Source of the DNA: Myripristis murdjan | Taxonomy: Eukaryota; Chordata; Actinopteri; Holocentriformes; Holocentridae | NCBI RefSeq assembly: GCF_902150065.1 | Contig: NC_043980.1 | Coordinates: forward strand, 14,298,917 to 14,362,916 | Direction: 5' to 3' | DNA length: 64,000 nucleotides | Shown: in pieces, positions 28,601 through 41,300 of the stretch | Layout of the letters: the number at the start of each line of letters is the position of its first letter | Position numbering within the stretch: the first letter of the stretch is position 1 | Made by a program: the position numbers and the translations under genes | Notes under the pieces: generated by a model | Seen by the model: the letters and a program-made list of their open reading frames with translations, nothing else | Told to the model about the DNA's origin: nothing | Database searches by the model: none

Positions 28601-30662
28601 ATTTTCATTGAAGAATTTGCATATTTTTTGCTGGAGGATACTTCTGGGTTCATCTCAGAGTGTCAGAAAATGTATCAGTATCCAAAACATCAACAGGTAA
28701 AGTCAGATTTTGCTGTCAGTATGTCAGAGACAAAGCTGAAGGTTTTCTTTCTAGGCTCACCATTTTCCACTGACATTCATTAGCCTCAGTCGACCATAAT
28801 GCAATGCAGCCACATGACATGTTGAGTTATAGTAAGGGCGTGCCTCTTACTTTTCCACCACTTGCAGAACTTGCTTTTTTACTCTTACTATAACAGTTGC
28901 CTTCAAATATCTTTTTTTGGGATTTGTTTGAAGGCATTCTGAGCAATGGGAGTTGAAGTAGTAAAAGACTATTGGCTGAATAAAAGTGGATGCAACAAAA
29001 AGGCAAATTATAGCACTTTATCTCAAAAAGTCCTGGAAGGCACTGTACATGTCAGATAGATGGTGAACATTTCCTCTTCAAGGAAGTTCTGTCTTAAAAG
29101 TTTCTCTTTTAGTTGCGCTGGCTTGTTGTTGTGCATCTTTACTTTCCGGCTCATTTAACCTTCTCCTTGAGTTTCCCTTACCTCTGGTCTTCTGAATCTC
29201 CCACCGGTGTAACACAAAGTTAATGTACACAATAACAGCATTTTTTCTCGGTCACCTTTGAGCTCTGCCTTGGTTTGTACACAAACACCAAAGCACTACA
29301 TGTTCTTTACTCGTCATTTTGTGCTGAACTTACTACCAGACCTCTTTTTCCTGCTGCTGGTACAACACTTAATTGGGGTGAACTTAAGTGTGAAGCGGAG
29401 ATCAGACAAGTAACTGACTCCCACTAGATACAAACCTAGTACTTATTAGTGATGCCATTTATAGTCCATATCAACTAATCCCTGCCTACTTTTGCCAGGT
29501 CATCATTGTAAACTGGAATGAATTCTTGATAGATATTCCTGGCTCAAGTAATAGTCTGTGAATTTTTAATTAAAAAAAAAAGGTTATTTTGGTACTTTTG
29601 TTGTTCAAACCATTGTTGGTGCACAATAAGCAATGCATTCCTTGCAGAAATTAAATGCATGAATGTGAAAACAAACAAAAATTGATTCTTTCCTCATCCA
29701 GAATGACATGAATAGACTGGAGTTATATTTCACGTCTCTGTGTTTTGATGGTATTTAAAAATCAGGTTTGTTTGTGTATCCAGAGACAAGTCTGAGCAGC
29801 ACACTTCTTCTCTTCTCAGAGACTTCCTGGCCCTGAAGGTGTACGTGGCTCTGTGTTACTACAAGCTGGACTACTACGATGTGTCCCAGGAGGTGTTGGC
29901 CGTCTACCTGCAGAGCATCCCCGACTCCACCATCGCCCTCAACCTCAAGGCCTGCAACCACTTCAGGCTCTACAACGGCAAGGCAGCTGAGGTACGCACT
30001 GTCTGGTTGACTGCTGTGTCTCCCAGCTCCTATTCTGTATGCTCTTTCTTCTGGCAGAGAGGCTCTTATTCATGCTGAAGTCTCTTGCAACAGACCTGTG
30101 TAAGAACCGGTCACTCAAAATGTTTCAACAGCCAAAAAACAAAAACAAGTGTGGACTCATTTGTCAAATTTCATTCTCATTCCACATTTTTTAGGGGTGC
30201 ACAGTATACATGTTTTGGCCGATATCCAATTTGCTGATATTTTCCAACTCTTTTGCCCGATTATAGATGCTGATATCGATAAATGCACCTGTTTTTTTCC
30301 ACCTAATTGCAGATAACATCAAGTCTCTCCTGTAATGAAATAAACATATTATTATACCAACTCTTATTGTGATGGCCCACTGGTAGATGCAGACATAAAA
30401 TACAATACTTTTCAAAATGAACACTTTCATCCTGGGTTATTAAATAAATGCCATATTTATTTTTATACATCATTTTCTTTCAAACAAAACTGTAAGATTC
30501 ATCCCACTTAAACAGGCTTGGATGATGCTCTCCCTGAGACGATCATGACAGCCACAACCAGCGCAAATTTGACCTATTTCACATAAAACATGAAACATTC
30601 CACCGATATTTCATTTTAAAGCCGATATCAGCAGATGCCAATGATGTACCAATATTGTCGTA

Positions 30663-30731
<69 letters not shown>

Positions 30732-31725
30732 CCCAAATTTTTTGTCAGTCGGATTTAATGGGTCTTCTGTTTAACTTATGGCAGTTTTGCATAGTGCACC
30801 TTTTCAAGTCATAGTGAAATGAAACAATGGTGTTTTCCCTTTGTTGAGATTTGAAAATACATTTGTATTTTGTCATATTTTCATGTCAACACCTCATTCC
30901 ATTTTCAGTAGTTGCTTCATCTTGTAAAAAAAAAAAAAAAAAAAAAAAAAGCACCCAGCACACTCCCTCTTCAATCTCCTCCCATCAGGCAGGAGATATA
31001 GAAGCATTAGGTGCTCAACATCCCGCTTCAGAGATAGCACATACCCTTTGGCTATTAGACAACTGAACTTGCACTGACTTTATTGGTTATGTATATACAG
31101 GTTACATTGTAAGTAGCACTTTAACATAACTGCATGCACTTTCAGTGCCGCTGGGTATTGCATATTGCTTATTGTTTACTGTCTGTTTGTGTTTATGCTC
31201 ATCTTTTTGTACGTGATGTGCTGCTGTTCTGTCCTTGTTTATGATATTTATGTCAGAGAGTCTACCAGGACAAATTCCTATCAACTTGTTGACATGGCAA
31301 TAAATCTATTGAATCTTATATCAGTGGTTATGCTCACCTATTCAAACCAATGCCATCAGGTTTTACTTGCTTTAAATTCAATGGAAATGACAACAATTCT
31401 ACACATAATGAAAATTAGACCCATTAATGGAAGGGGGCTAAACTCACTGAGGATAATTTTGAAGGGAGTCTCTATGTACAATAAAACAACTCTCCTGTTT
31501 ACTATATTTTTATATTTTTTGAGCATTGCATGCACTGCTGATTGTGAGTATCTGCTCGGCTGTGTGGTATCTCTGGGAGGGGTGAAACTGGCAGCAGGTC
31601 TGACTTGTGTGCGCTCTCCCAGGCGGAGCTGAAGAACCTCATCGACATCTCCTCCTGCTCCTTTGAGTTTGCTAAGGAGCTTATCCGACACAACCTGGTA
31701 AGCTCTTCACCAGCTTTAACACTGC

Positions 31726-31771
<46 letters not shown>

Positions 31772-31862
31772 CATGTGCATATGTGTATGTGTGCTTATGC
31801 TGTTGGTTCACATGCTACTCCAACTCTGTCTTCCAAGCCTTTCTCTGAATCTCCTCTCTGTC

Positions 31863-31922
<60 letters not shown>

Positions 31923-34900
31923 ACTGTACTGCAGGTGGTGTTTCGTGGTGGGGAGGGGGCGCTGCAGGTACTGCCTCCTCTGATCGATGTGATCCCAGAG
32001 GCCAGACTCAACCTGGTCATCTACTATCTCAGACAAGGTGTGGGCACACATGGCAGCTTCCCTGACAGAAAATAAGATTTGTGCCTCAATACATCAAGTT
32101 TTCACCCTGAAATGAGGCATCCACTATTTGATAAATGACTTCAACAAATGATTGTTTGCATTAATGTGAATCTCATTAGGGAATAATACTTTCGTTCTTG
32201 GATATCGTGACACCTTTGCTTAAAAATGCTGTCACAATATTCTCATTGATAAATCTAAGGTAAATGTATCCTTGTTAAATTAATGCAACGGTTACAGTGT
32301 AATACACAAGATGAGACCAACCAACTAGGCAAAAACGGTTTGCAATTATTTAAAGTTGTTGAGAGGCACTCAATGGCACTTAATAGCTTGAGAAACCCTT
32401 TAACACCATCAAAGGTGGATATATTACTGACAAGACTAGCTGAGTTATTTATTTTTTTCAAAATATCTATGGAGGTGGTTTAAAAAAAAGCATGAAACTT
32501 GGGATTATTTCTGTTTACCTTTGTCCAGTCCTTATTCAGTCGCATTTTGTATTTAGTAGCCCTCGCTTCATGTTTGCTGTGTTGTTTCAAGTGTTAGGTT
32601 TTACAGTGAACTAATATTGGTATTCACATCCTCCTTTGTACATTTCCAGATGATGTCCAAGAGGCTTACAACCTCATCAAAGACCTGGTGCCCACCACAC
32701 CTCAGGTGATGATTCCAATCCCGGGCTTAAAATGAATGTTTCCATCCGGTGCAGCTTATACACCCATCAGAAGATCAGAGTGCAGAAAAAAAAAATCAAA
32801 CCCTGCCTTTTAGCTGCCTTGTGGATCTGTCATCACATGAGCAGCCACTATCATTTCCAAAGTGGAGGACACAGAAGGAAACACTGTCTGGGACTATGTC
32901 AGTTTTGGCCATGTGGCACAAGTTTGATCCTTAGACCAAGTTAGACAATCAATAGTGAATTACTAATGGAGGCTGTGGATCAAAACTCAGTGCCTCCACA
33001 TCGACTTTCGGTGAACCCCTCCTCCTAAAAATCAATATTTCTCTCCTTTTGTGTATCATCATTAGGGATTTCACATTACCAAAATGTTGGTAGTTGATAA
33101 TACCAGTCAAATTCCACGATTCTCGACACCTGATTTAATAGCAACGGGGCGAAATCCCATTCAGTCCACATTCCTTACAAAACAAACAAAAAACTTTAAA
33201 TATATAGGCCACGTTAGAATATTAAGACTGAATTGCAAGTGCAACGTTGGCCTGTAGTCTTCAAATAGAAAACAAAATACTAATAAACCAATAAAACTAT
33301 GGTATGATTATGCTCTCATTTTGATTTACTGTCCTGTAAGCATGACTGCCACTTTAACTGTTTCAGTATTTACACATTTACAGTACAACAGGAGCACAGA
33401 TTTACAGAGTGAGGTGTTGAGTTGTCATGATGCTATGATGCAAAAAACACTTGCATTGGAATTGTTTTCAAAATGATGGTATTAACTTGACACCTAACTA
33501 TTGATTCTCGACATTCCTAATCAGCCTGATCAGACATGCCGCTTTACATTTTGTCATTCTTTCACCACAAGCGCACTGTACAGAGAATAAACCACAGTTT
33601 TCATATCTTATTTTCATATCTTATTTCCTCAGGAATATATTTTGAAAGGAGTCGTGAATGCCGCGTTGGGACAAGAAATTTGCTCAGTGAGTATTTCTGG
33701 TAAACGAGCAGTTACATGTAAGCATAAATGGTAATGGCAGTGAGTGCGTGGCTAATGCACTGTGCTCATATCTTTCAGAGGGATCACCTGAAAATTGCTC
33801 AACAGTTCTTCCAGCTGGTCGGAGGCTCGGCTAGTGAATGCGGTAGATTGAATAGAAATTTGATCAAATTCATCCTTCAAGGTTAGCTGCGTGTGTCTGT
33901 GTGTTTAACACTTGTTTGTCCTTGCAGACACAATCCCCGGCAGACAGTGCATGGCCTCCTGCTTCTTCCTCTTGAGACAGTTTGAAGATGTGCTGATATA
34001 TCTCAACTCAGTCAAGGTTGGCTTTGTTGAGTACAAGACACACATTATACCGCCATTTTCCAGTGAATAACCGATGTGATATTACTTTATTATGATATGA
34101 GAACATACGATGGGATTGAATAAAAAGACGCCCACGCACTGGGTGAGAAGCAACACTTGAGATCGCAAGTGGTGCTTGACAGATGCTGTACATTTATGCA
34201 GGGATGTGTGTGTGTGTGTGTGTGTGTTTCTTTCCCTGTGAATCGCTCTGGGTTTTTACTAACAAAAAGCTCACACTGTGTGCACTTTATTCTGGATATG
34301 TGGGCACTTAACATTATTGTGTAGGCTAGAGGACAGGATTTTCATAATTGTGCTTTTCTGTTTTGCAGAGTTATTTCTATAACGACGATACATTCAATTT
34401 CAACTATGCCCAGGCTAAAGCGGCTCTTGGCAACTACAAAGAGGCAGAGGAGGTACTTTACACATGCAAACAATTGCTGAACCGCTTTTTGCTCTATTAT
34501 TTATTACACATCTTATTCTGGGCTGATTTGTAATGTCTGTTTTAGGTTTTCCTGCTGATCCAGAGTGAAAAGATCAAGAGTGACTATGTTTACCTGAGCT
34601 GGCTGGCACGCTGCTGTATGTACAGAAACACAATATAACAGTAATGTTACTAATAGTAGTCTGCATGAAAAAAATGTTAGCAGTAATAACAGTCAGAAAC
34701 AAGCAAGCAAACAAATAAAAATGATCCAATAAGATAAGCCAATAAACTGACAATTAAGTACGGTCAAAAACTTTATGTTACCACTCTCCCTGGGGCCTAT
34801 CAGAGCTCTGGTTACCTGCCCTAATGGGTGGTAAAAAGGAAACATGGGGGAAAAAAGGGGGAGGAGACCCAGTTAAGACTCCATTTTTAATTTCCATAAT

Positions 34901-35388
34901 GAAATAAAATAAACCCATTTGATAAACCCAAAATACAAAGACTGAATATCTAATGGGCAGCTAAAGATATAATTTTGACTACAAACAAAGCCTGACTATG
35001 AAATTGTGTCTTGAAAACCTCATTCCAGTGCATGGGGGCCCTGGCGACACAATATTTTTTTGGTTTAGGGGTTAAACGATCGTAGATATAGCCAGCATCG
35101 GACCGAGCTGTAAAAGTAATCAGTAAAAGTTTAAAATCAGCTCCAAAACTGACAGGCAACCAGTGTGAAGTCAACACAGGAGTAATATCTGTAATCCTGC
35201 CTGTCAGTTTTGGTTGACAGTCATGCTGCAGCATTTGGCTCTCGCTGCAGACAGCTGAGGAGTTTTTTTTTTAGACAGGTGAAAAGGGATGCAGTAGTGT
35301 ACACACCAGATGACATAAAAGCATGGACAACTTTCTCAAGGTCAATAAAACAAAAAAGACCTTGGGTGGGAGAAAGACAGATTGGACC

Positions 35389-35427
<39 letters not shown>

Positions 35428-37159
35428 TTTTCATTGAAGCTAAGATCTGAATCAAACATCGCTCCCATTTTTTACAGCTCCAGGCTTGTAAAGGACTCTC
35501 GGATATCCTTGCACACCTCGACAACACCTAGTGTTACGCTCAACAGCTCTCAGAAATGGAAATATCCATTCAAATGTTTTGTCTTCTCATCTTGGCTTAA
35601 TATATATCCATTAAACGAGCCTGCAGGCCTGTAACATTTTCCAAATTTGAATCTTAATGGTTGCTGAAACTCAGACTGTGAATGGATTAATGACGGTTTC
35701 TCTTGTTCTTGTCAGATATAATGAACCAGAAGGGCCGGCTTGCCTGGGAGCTCTATCTGAAGATGGGCACCTCCGCTGATTCTTTCAGCTTGCTGCAGCT
35801 CATTGCCAACGACTGCTACAAGGTGATGTCATCCTCTGTCTGCTGAGTCACATATCACCTGTTCTGACCATTCAAATGGAAATGCATCTATACAAGCATT
35901 CCTGCCCTGAAACCCTTTTGTGGACTTTCCTGCCTCTGTTAAAAGTGAATGTCTTTATTTGTCTGTTTCCTGGTTAGAATACCCTAATTTATTGCTGGGG
36001 CCAGAGATTCTTCAGTCCCTAAGAATAAAATTGTTATGTATGTATTATTATATAGAACCTAATTTTTTTTTAAATCCAGAGGGTAAGCAAAGACTACAGC
36101 TGGATGAAGTCCAAACTGCATGGAGGAGGAAAAAGTGTGTATTTACATTTGGGTAAAACTCAAGGCAAACTTGATCTCAATCCAAAGTACATCACAGTAC
36201 CCAGTCCCCAATCCCAGCTGTGAGCAAAAATTGAGAAACTGCACATCATCCCAAATCTTCTCTTGACCAGCCTGGACTCGGCTGAATCGCCTCAAAGCAA
36301 AATCATTTCTCTACAGCTTTGATGATGTGCCACAGGCGTAAACCAGTCGAAACCAGACCAGTTTTGACTGTAGTATTTCCTTTGGACAGTCTATTCTTAG
36401 CCATCATATTATCCTTCTGCATTAACGCATTTCCACTGTGCTGTTGTTATGTTGTTAGAGGTGTTATCGCTCGGCACACCCTCACAGCTTATCCCATCTT
36501 TTTTAATGCAGCCGCAGGTGTGGGCAGGTTTCACACACATGCATCTCCATTATGGAGAGAAAAAAAATCTTTCAGGGGAGATAGAGAACTCGTTTGCCTG
36601 GGAGCTGATGCAACCTGTGCCTGAGAAACCAGCATATTGCATCCTAGTGCTCAAGATTACATCCTGCTGTTTCAGATGGGCCAGTTCTACTATGCAGCCA
36701 AGGCGTTTGATGCACTGGAGAAACTGGATCCAGGCTCAAACTACTGGGAAGGCAAGCGAGGGGCCTGTGTCGGTGTTTTCCAGCTCATACTGGCGGGCAG
36801 GGAGTCCAAGTATGTTTGTCTCCTGTGTTTCCTGTGTAACACTTGCTTGCATTGGGACACTTTTTAAGTTTTCCTTCACTGCTGCAAAAACGCAAACTGT
36901 CTAAGAAACCTCTTTCCCTTGAGAAAATGATTGATGTCTGGACCCAGATCCATTAGAGTGGGTGTTATGTCTAACTATTGTAAACATGAGAGATGGCATT
37001 GATCTAATCTTTTTGTCTCCTTCCATATCCTGTTTTCTTACTAGGGAAACACTTCGGGAGGTGGTGCCTCTGCTGCGAAATTCAGGAAACCCCCAGGTCG
37101 AATACATCATCAGAGCCCTGAGGAAGTGGGCCAAGGCCAACAGAGTTCCTCTCTCATAA
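25184..37159 (+). CDS. ttc26: Intraflagellar transport protein 56 / TTC26 (spliced, 18 coding exons)
   Basis: Exons: 25184-25186, 25464-25610, 26617-26709, 27027-27141, 27376-27425, 28046-28191, 29820-29991, 31623-31697, 31935-32037, 32650-32705, 33633-33686, 33779-33842, 33928-34016, 34369-34452, 34546-34615, 35716-35822, 36676-36809, 37045-37159. Phases are consistent throughout and give 558 aa (human 554). IFT56 is a tetratricopeptide-repeat subunit of IFT complex B, needed for ciliary length and motility-protein transport. Landmarks: a basic N-terminus with [12 protein letters not shown]-like helices such as [18 protein letters not shown] and [39 protein letters not shown]; the conserved block [16 protein letters not shown]; and a C-terminus ending [20 protein letters not shown]. 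The first coding exon contributes only the ATG, set directly against a GTAAGT donor. Several donors are weak (GTTGGC, GTAGAT, GTGTGG). Microsatellites press on the intron 2 donor and the exon 9 acceptor. Confidence 0.96.
25613..25659. repeat. (AC)n microsatellite starting inside a splice donor
   Basis: About 23 AC units begin at intron position +3 of ttc26 intron 2, so the donor reads GTACACAC. Length changes here would leave the GT intact but fix a poor U1 match. Confidence 0.9.
30194..30660. mobile_element. Probable non-autonomous DNA element with GCCGATATC-type motifs
   Basis: The stretch starts AGGGGTGCACAGTATAC and contains repeated GCCGATATC / GCTGATATC motifs near both ends, in opposite sense. 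This layout is common in fish repeats. It is non-coding and lies in ttc26 intron 7. The right limit merges with a TA microsatellite. Family assignment (hAT-like) is tentative. Confidence 0.45.
30659..30729. repeat. (TA)n microsatellite
   Basis: About 70 bases of TA alternation with one early interruption, at the right edge of the preceding element in ttc26 intron 7. Such tracts extrude as cruciforms and are length-unstable. Confidence 0.95.
30950..31320 (+). mobile_element. LINE 3'-end fragment, sense orientation
   Basis: CCCATCAGGCAGGAGATATA (about 30981) resembles the end of the coding part of fish non-LTR retrotransposons, and AACTTGCACTGACTTTA follows. The segment closes with a tail near 31270-31312 (GACATGGCAATAAATCTATT) that looks like the short AATAAA-bearing 3' ends of these elements. 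It is preceded by an A-run at about 30925-30950. It is strongly 5'-truncated and lies in ttc26 intron 7. Confidence 0.5.
31731..31920. repeat. Two (GT)n tracts filling a short ttc26 intron
   Basis: GT runs at 31731-31766 and 31865-31920 make up about 92 of the 237 bases of ttc26 intron 8. The second ends 14 bases before the exon 9 acceptor, so GT repeats replace most of the usual polypyrimidine tract. Confidence 0.95.
33061..33527. mobile_element. Possible MITE with ATTAGGGAT / ATTCCTAAT ends
   Basis: The left end ATTAGGGATTTCACATTACC and the right end CTCGACATTCCTAATC are roughly inverted copies of each other. CGATTCTCGACACCT inside recurs near the right end as TTGATTCTCGACATTCC. It is non-coding and lies in ttc26 intron 10. 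The remainder of that intron shows nothing I recognise. Confidence 0.35.
34790..35630 (-). mobile_element. LINE (L2/CR1-like) reverse-transcriptase C-terminal relic
   Basis: Minus-strand reading gives pieces typical of the last part of fish LINE ORF2. One is LEKVVHAFM-type sequence (plus strand around 35320-35345). Another, at about 34960-35230, is [20 protein letters not shown] followed by a short [20 protein letters not shown] segment, matching the LHWLPV-R-DFK-LL-KAL pattern of these proteins. A T-run at 35391-35424 interrupts it. Reading frames change between pieces, so it is long dead. It occupies most of ttc26 intron 15. Confidence 0.65.
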
Positions 37160-37406
37160 TCACCGCTGCTTTTGACCCGTAGCTTACCGCACATCAAGAT
37201 TATATACACTACGCATTCATCAGCAATTGGTTATTTCACCTGTATGAACTGTTTTCTGTACAGTATCTTCTGCGTGAATCTATGATGTCTATGCCAGTTG
37301 AAGGAACTATTTATTACCTATGCTCTGCGGTGATGTTTTCTATCGACAAGTTATCAATTTTGTATCATCTTGAAATTATTTGTACTGAAAACATGATGGG
37401 ATATGC

Positions 37407-37412
37407 ATTAAA
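37407..37412 (+). terminator. ttc26: Probable ttc26 polyadenylation signal ATTAAA
   Basis: The common variant hexamer lies 248 bases past the stop codon, followed by a T-rich stretch. No AATAAA occurs nearer the stop. Confidence 0.5.
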
Positions 37413-37419
37413 TATTTTG

Positions 37420-38307
37420 TTTTTTATTACTGTTGTCAGTGAGTTTGTATGTGTCTTCAGTGCAAGTCAAAAATATAATGTACTGCAGTGTCATGGTTTT
37501 TGCAGCTGTCCTACAAATATAACTTAAAACACTAAAACTATATCAACAGGTGGCCTTGGTGCTAATATACTCATAAATCAGTCGGGTCGGGGTGAGAAAA
37601 GAGGGAGCTAATCATTGGGGTTGTTTGCTTCCGTTTGGGATGTTTGCATTTGTATGTGTGGGCTATTGTAGAAAAATGCACAATTCAGCATTTTCCTGAA
37701 TAGATAGGGGTAAGAATAGCATCAAATGAAAGCAGCGCTGGGTGGTGGGTTTTTTTTCTGAAACCGAGAGGAAACTGCACATTTGTGTGTGGATGAATAC
37801 ACAGCGCAGACTTTGCATTCATTGCTTGTCCTTCACTCAGACACTTCTTTAGAGAGGTCATAATAGTAGTACCATCTTATGATAGTCTTGTTATTATCGC
37901 CTGTTGTGATAGAGGCGGGTTTAGAAATGGGGCAGCCGGTGATTGGACGCCCTGACCCCCTCTTTGTCACGCTGCTTCCGTTTTGGCCGGACGCGCATGC
38001 GCAGCGACCTCTCTCTGATATTTTATTTACTCCCGAAATCCAAGATGGCTCCTGTGAATGTCTCGGTCCCATAGCAAATTGAGGATGCAAGTAGCTACTG
38101 AAAAAACAACTTTTCCCCGACCATCGCAGCCCCTGGAGCTCAATTCGTATGGTGCGGAGGAGGCCCTTACGTCTGTCTAGGCACCGAGTAGCCGTTGCAT
38201 CTTCGCGAAACCTTCTTCAATCCGCCAATTTGGAGTAGTTTCGCGAAGTAGCTCTCTTCGCTGTCGCTGTCTGTCCGGAGCGAGGTTCAGACAGGCAGCT
38301 CATCCAA
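37420..38307 (+). promoter_or_regulatory. ubn2: ttc26-ubn2 intergenic spacer and ubn2 promoter
   Basis: The first 450 bases are plain A/T-rich DNA. The ubn2 promoter follows. GCGCATGCGC at 37993-38002 is a perfect NRF1-type palindrome, and CAAGATGGCT at 38041-38050 fits the YY1 core. G/C content then rises into the leader. There is no TATA box. Start sites probably lie between 38000 and 38250. Confidence 0.55.
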
Positions 38308-41300
38308 ATGGCCGAACCGAGAAAAGTACAATTTGTCACCCTCTCGGCCTTCGCAGCTGGGTCAGCCGCGGAGTCGAGGAAACGCCGGCTAGAAGATGAG
38401 GCCGACTTCAACTTTGATGGAGACGGGGAGGTCGAGGCGACAGCGACCGGGGCAGGAGGTGCCAACGGCCGTTTCGGCAAAACCGGCGACAGGGACAAGG
38501 CTGAAGCTAGGAGGAAGATTACGGTGCGGTTGAACGTTTCCCTGTCCGAGCCCAACGACCACTCCTCCGCCGAGTTTAATTACAGCGAACTCGTCCAAAA
38601 CCTCCAGGTGGGTGTCTCTCAGCACCACGCCAGGCGAGACGTGGGTCTGGACAATTTTTTTATTGCTCTGGGAAGTGTGTGAGTGTGTGTGGAGAAAAGG
38701 GGGGACTTGTCATTGCTAACTAAAGGAGGGGGGGAAGTGCACCTTGTCCTTCCATGGACTAGCGTGCTGCAAACTGACCATTCATGGGCTTTCACACAAA
38801 AGACACCACCACCAGTTTAGCCACTCCGGTCCACTATATCTACTCGGCGTAGTGTTTCCAACTTCAGCTGCGCTCACAGATTGTAGTTTTTTTTTTTTCT
38901 TAACCGAGGGACCTCCTCTTTTGCCGTGCACATGATAGACGATAAAGCTTATCTGCTGCTGCTACCTGTGTGTCCTGTTCACTTCGACTTGCCCAGCAAC
39001 AGCCTTAGTCACACAGCCATTACAGCACTTGAAAATGCCACATGCAGTTTGGCCCTCTGGCTGCGGGTGATAGATGGGAGAGCAGTGCTGATGGAAGTAC
39101 CAGGATGTAGCATTGGGGAGAGCAAGGCAAATGTCAGAGCTGGGAGATCAAAGAAGCGCCTGCCTCATTTTGCAGCTAATGCAGCTTTACCTGTGTTGCA
39201 CTGGCTTTTTGTATAAAAAAAAAATCAAAGTTTGCAAAATACTCGTTGATTAATTTATGTGCTTTTATTTGTATATGGATCTAAGAGGAATGTATGTCAG
39301 CACCATATTTCTACATATTTTATAGTTTGGTAACATCTCAAAGTTTCTTTTTAAACGTTAATTTTCAGCTTGCTGGCAATAGTGTGATACTTTATGAACA
39401 TTTTTTTTTTTTTATCTTGATTGAAATTGTTTTGTCACTCGCCCCCTTCCCCCCTGCAGGGGAGGTTTGAATACAAGGTGCAGCAACAGCACCCCCAAGC
39501 TGTTAGGGATTTCATGCCTTGCTCAAAGGCACTTCGGCAGGGTAGATACTTGCCAAACAGAGTTTGAATCCAGGTTGTTTGGTTAATTGACAGACTCTCT
39601 AATGACTTTGGGGCAGCTGAGATAGTTCATATTAATATTCTTATGATATTTATTCCAGGCAAAGAATAATGCTCCAGGTCTGACTTCAGCCTCGGATCCC
39701 AACGACCCCTTCAATGACGAAGAGAGAGAGCGACTGCAGGTGGAAGCCCTGGCGAAGAAGTTTGAAAACAAATATGTGAGTTGTTTTTATTCCCACGTTT
39801 GCAAATGTCGTGGCGTCATCATGATGTAATAACATACAAAATAGAGGTGTCACATCAGTTATCACCTTTCTTGTTTGTTTTAGCAACCTGCTTGAGTCAT
39901 GTCATTTATTTTGATGTTTGCCCACACAGTGCCTACATTGAAATGTGTATTTGTGTTTATTCACTTCTGTTCTTGAAAGGAGCAAATGTCCCCCCAAAAA
40001 AAGAATAGTGGGTAGAGAAAGTGAGGACATTTCATCTGCCCTCACTTTGAAAAGAGGCCATTTTAAGGCTAGGCTTAGAGATGAACTTTAGGTTCAGGTA
40101 AGGACTTTACTGGAAAGTGTTTTGGAATCAACATAAGTCAAAACATAATGTCAGTGAGCTTGGATTGTAATGCAGCTTCCGTTTTCTATATTTATATATT
40201 TATATATCTATATTTATATATTTTCAGGGTAATACAGGGAAGAAGAAGAGGAAGGACAGAATGCAGGATTTGATTGATATAGGCTTTGGCTATGATGAGA
40301 CAGATCCTTTCATCGACAACTCAGAAGCCGTGAGTATCTCTCACTCCATTGGCATGGATGCAGTTTTCTAGTTGTGTGTCTTTTTTTTTCTCTTTAAACA
40401 TGCAGTCAGTTTAATTTTGGCAAACATCTCCTTATCCTTTGTCTAACAACATCCCACATTGTTCTCTTTTCTCCCTCTATTATCTCCTGATTTATTTGCT
40501 GGCCTCATCACATTCCTCAACTGCTGCTCACATGTCTTGTTGTGTTGAGATAGGCATTATCCCACAGTGGTTAAATATTTATTTTCTTGATGCTTCAATA
40601 CAGTACATTTAACAGCACTCCTAAAGATAGACACTTGTCCGTTCTCACAGTCAACCTGGATACTGCAGTCTAAAATCAGCCTCATGACTCATAAATACGT
40701 CCTCCTTGTGTCCACACTGGGTTATGTCATTGTTTTTGTTTGATGGTGTTTGTTGCTCAGTATATCAGGATATCACTGTCAATGTGCCTTTAATGGTTGC
40801 AATTATGTTTTTTTTTTTTTGAATGGATGTTCTGACATTTTATGGTTTCCTTTTTTTGTTGTTTTGTTGTGATAGCTGCCCTCCCTGCGCTTACCAATTG
40901 ACAGTGTCTATTTGACTCTCATACTTTAATTTTTTTTGTTTTGTTTTGATATGCTCTATGATATGAACATTTTTCATCCAGGGCCTTAAGGGATTTTCAT
41001 TGGTGTTTATTGATTTATTTTGGCACACACAGTTCCTATCCATTCTAACTGAGCAACAAAAGTACACCGGGCACTTTGTGAAATGTTAATAAAAAAATCA
41101 CTTGTCACAGCTTGAGACACAATCGGTGTTTGGTCAGCAGGTTTGATCCTGTTAAGTCTGGCTAGTACTTTGATAAAATCAGAGGAATAATATTGTTTTC
41201 AGTTATAATAATCTGTCGCTTAGCATGATGTACCACCGCATGCCTTCACTCGTGACAGATTGTTTCCAAAATATGTTGAGAAATATTTATATGACATACT

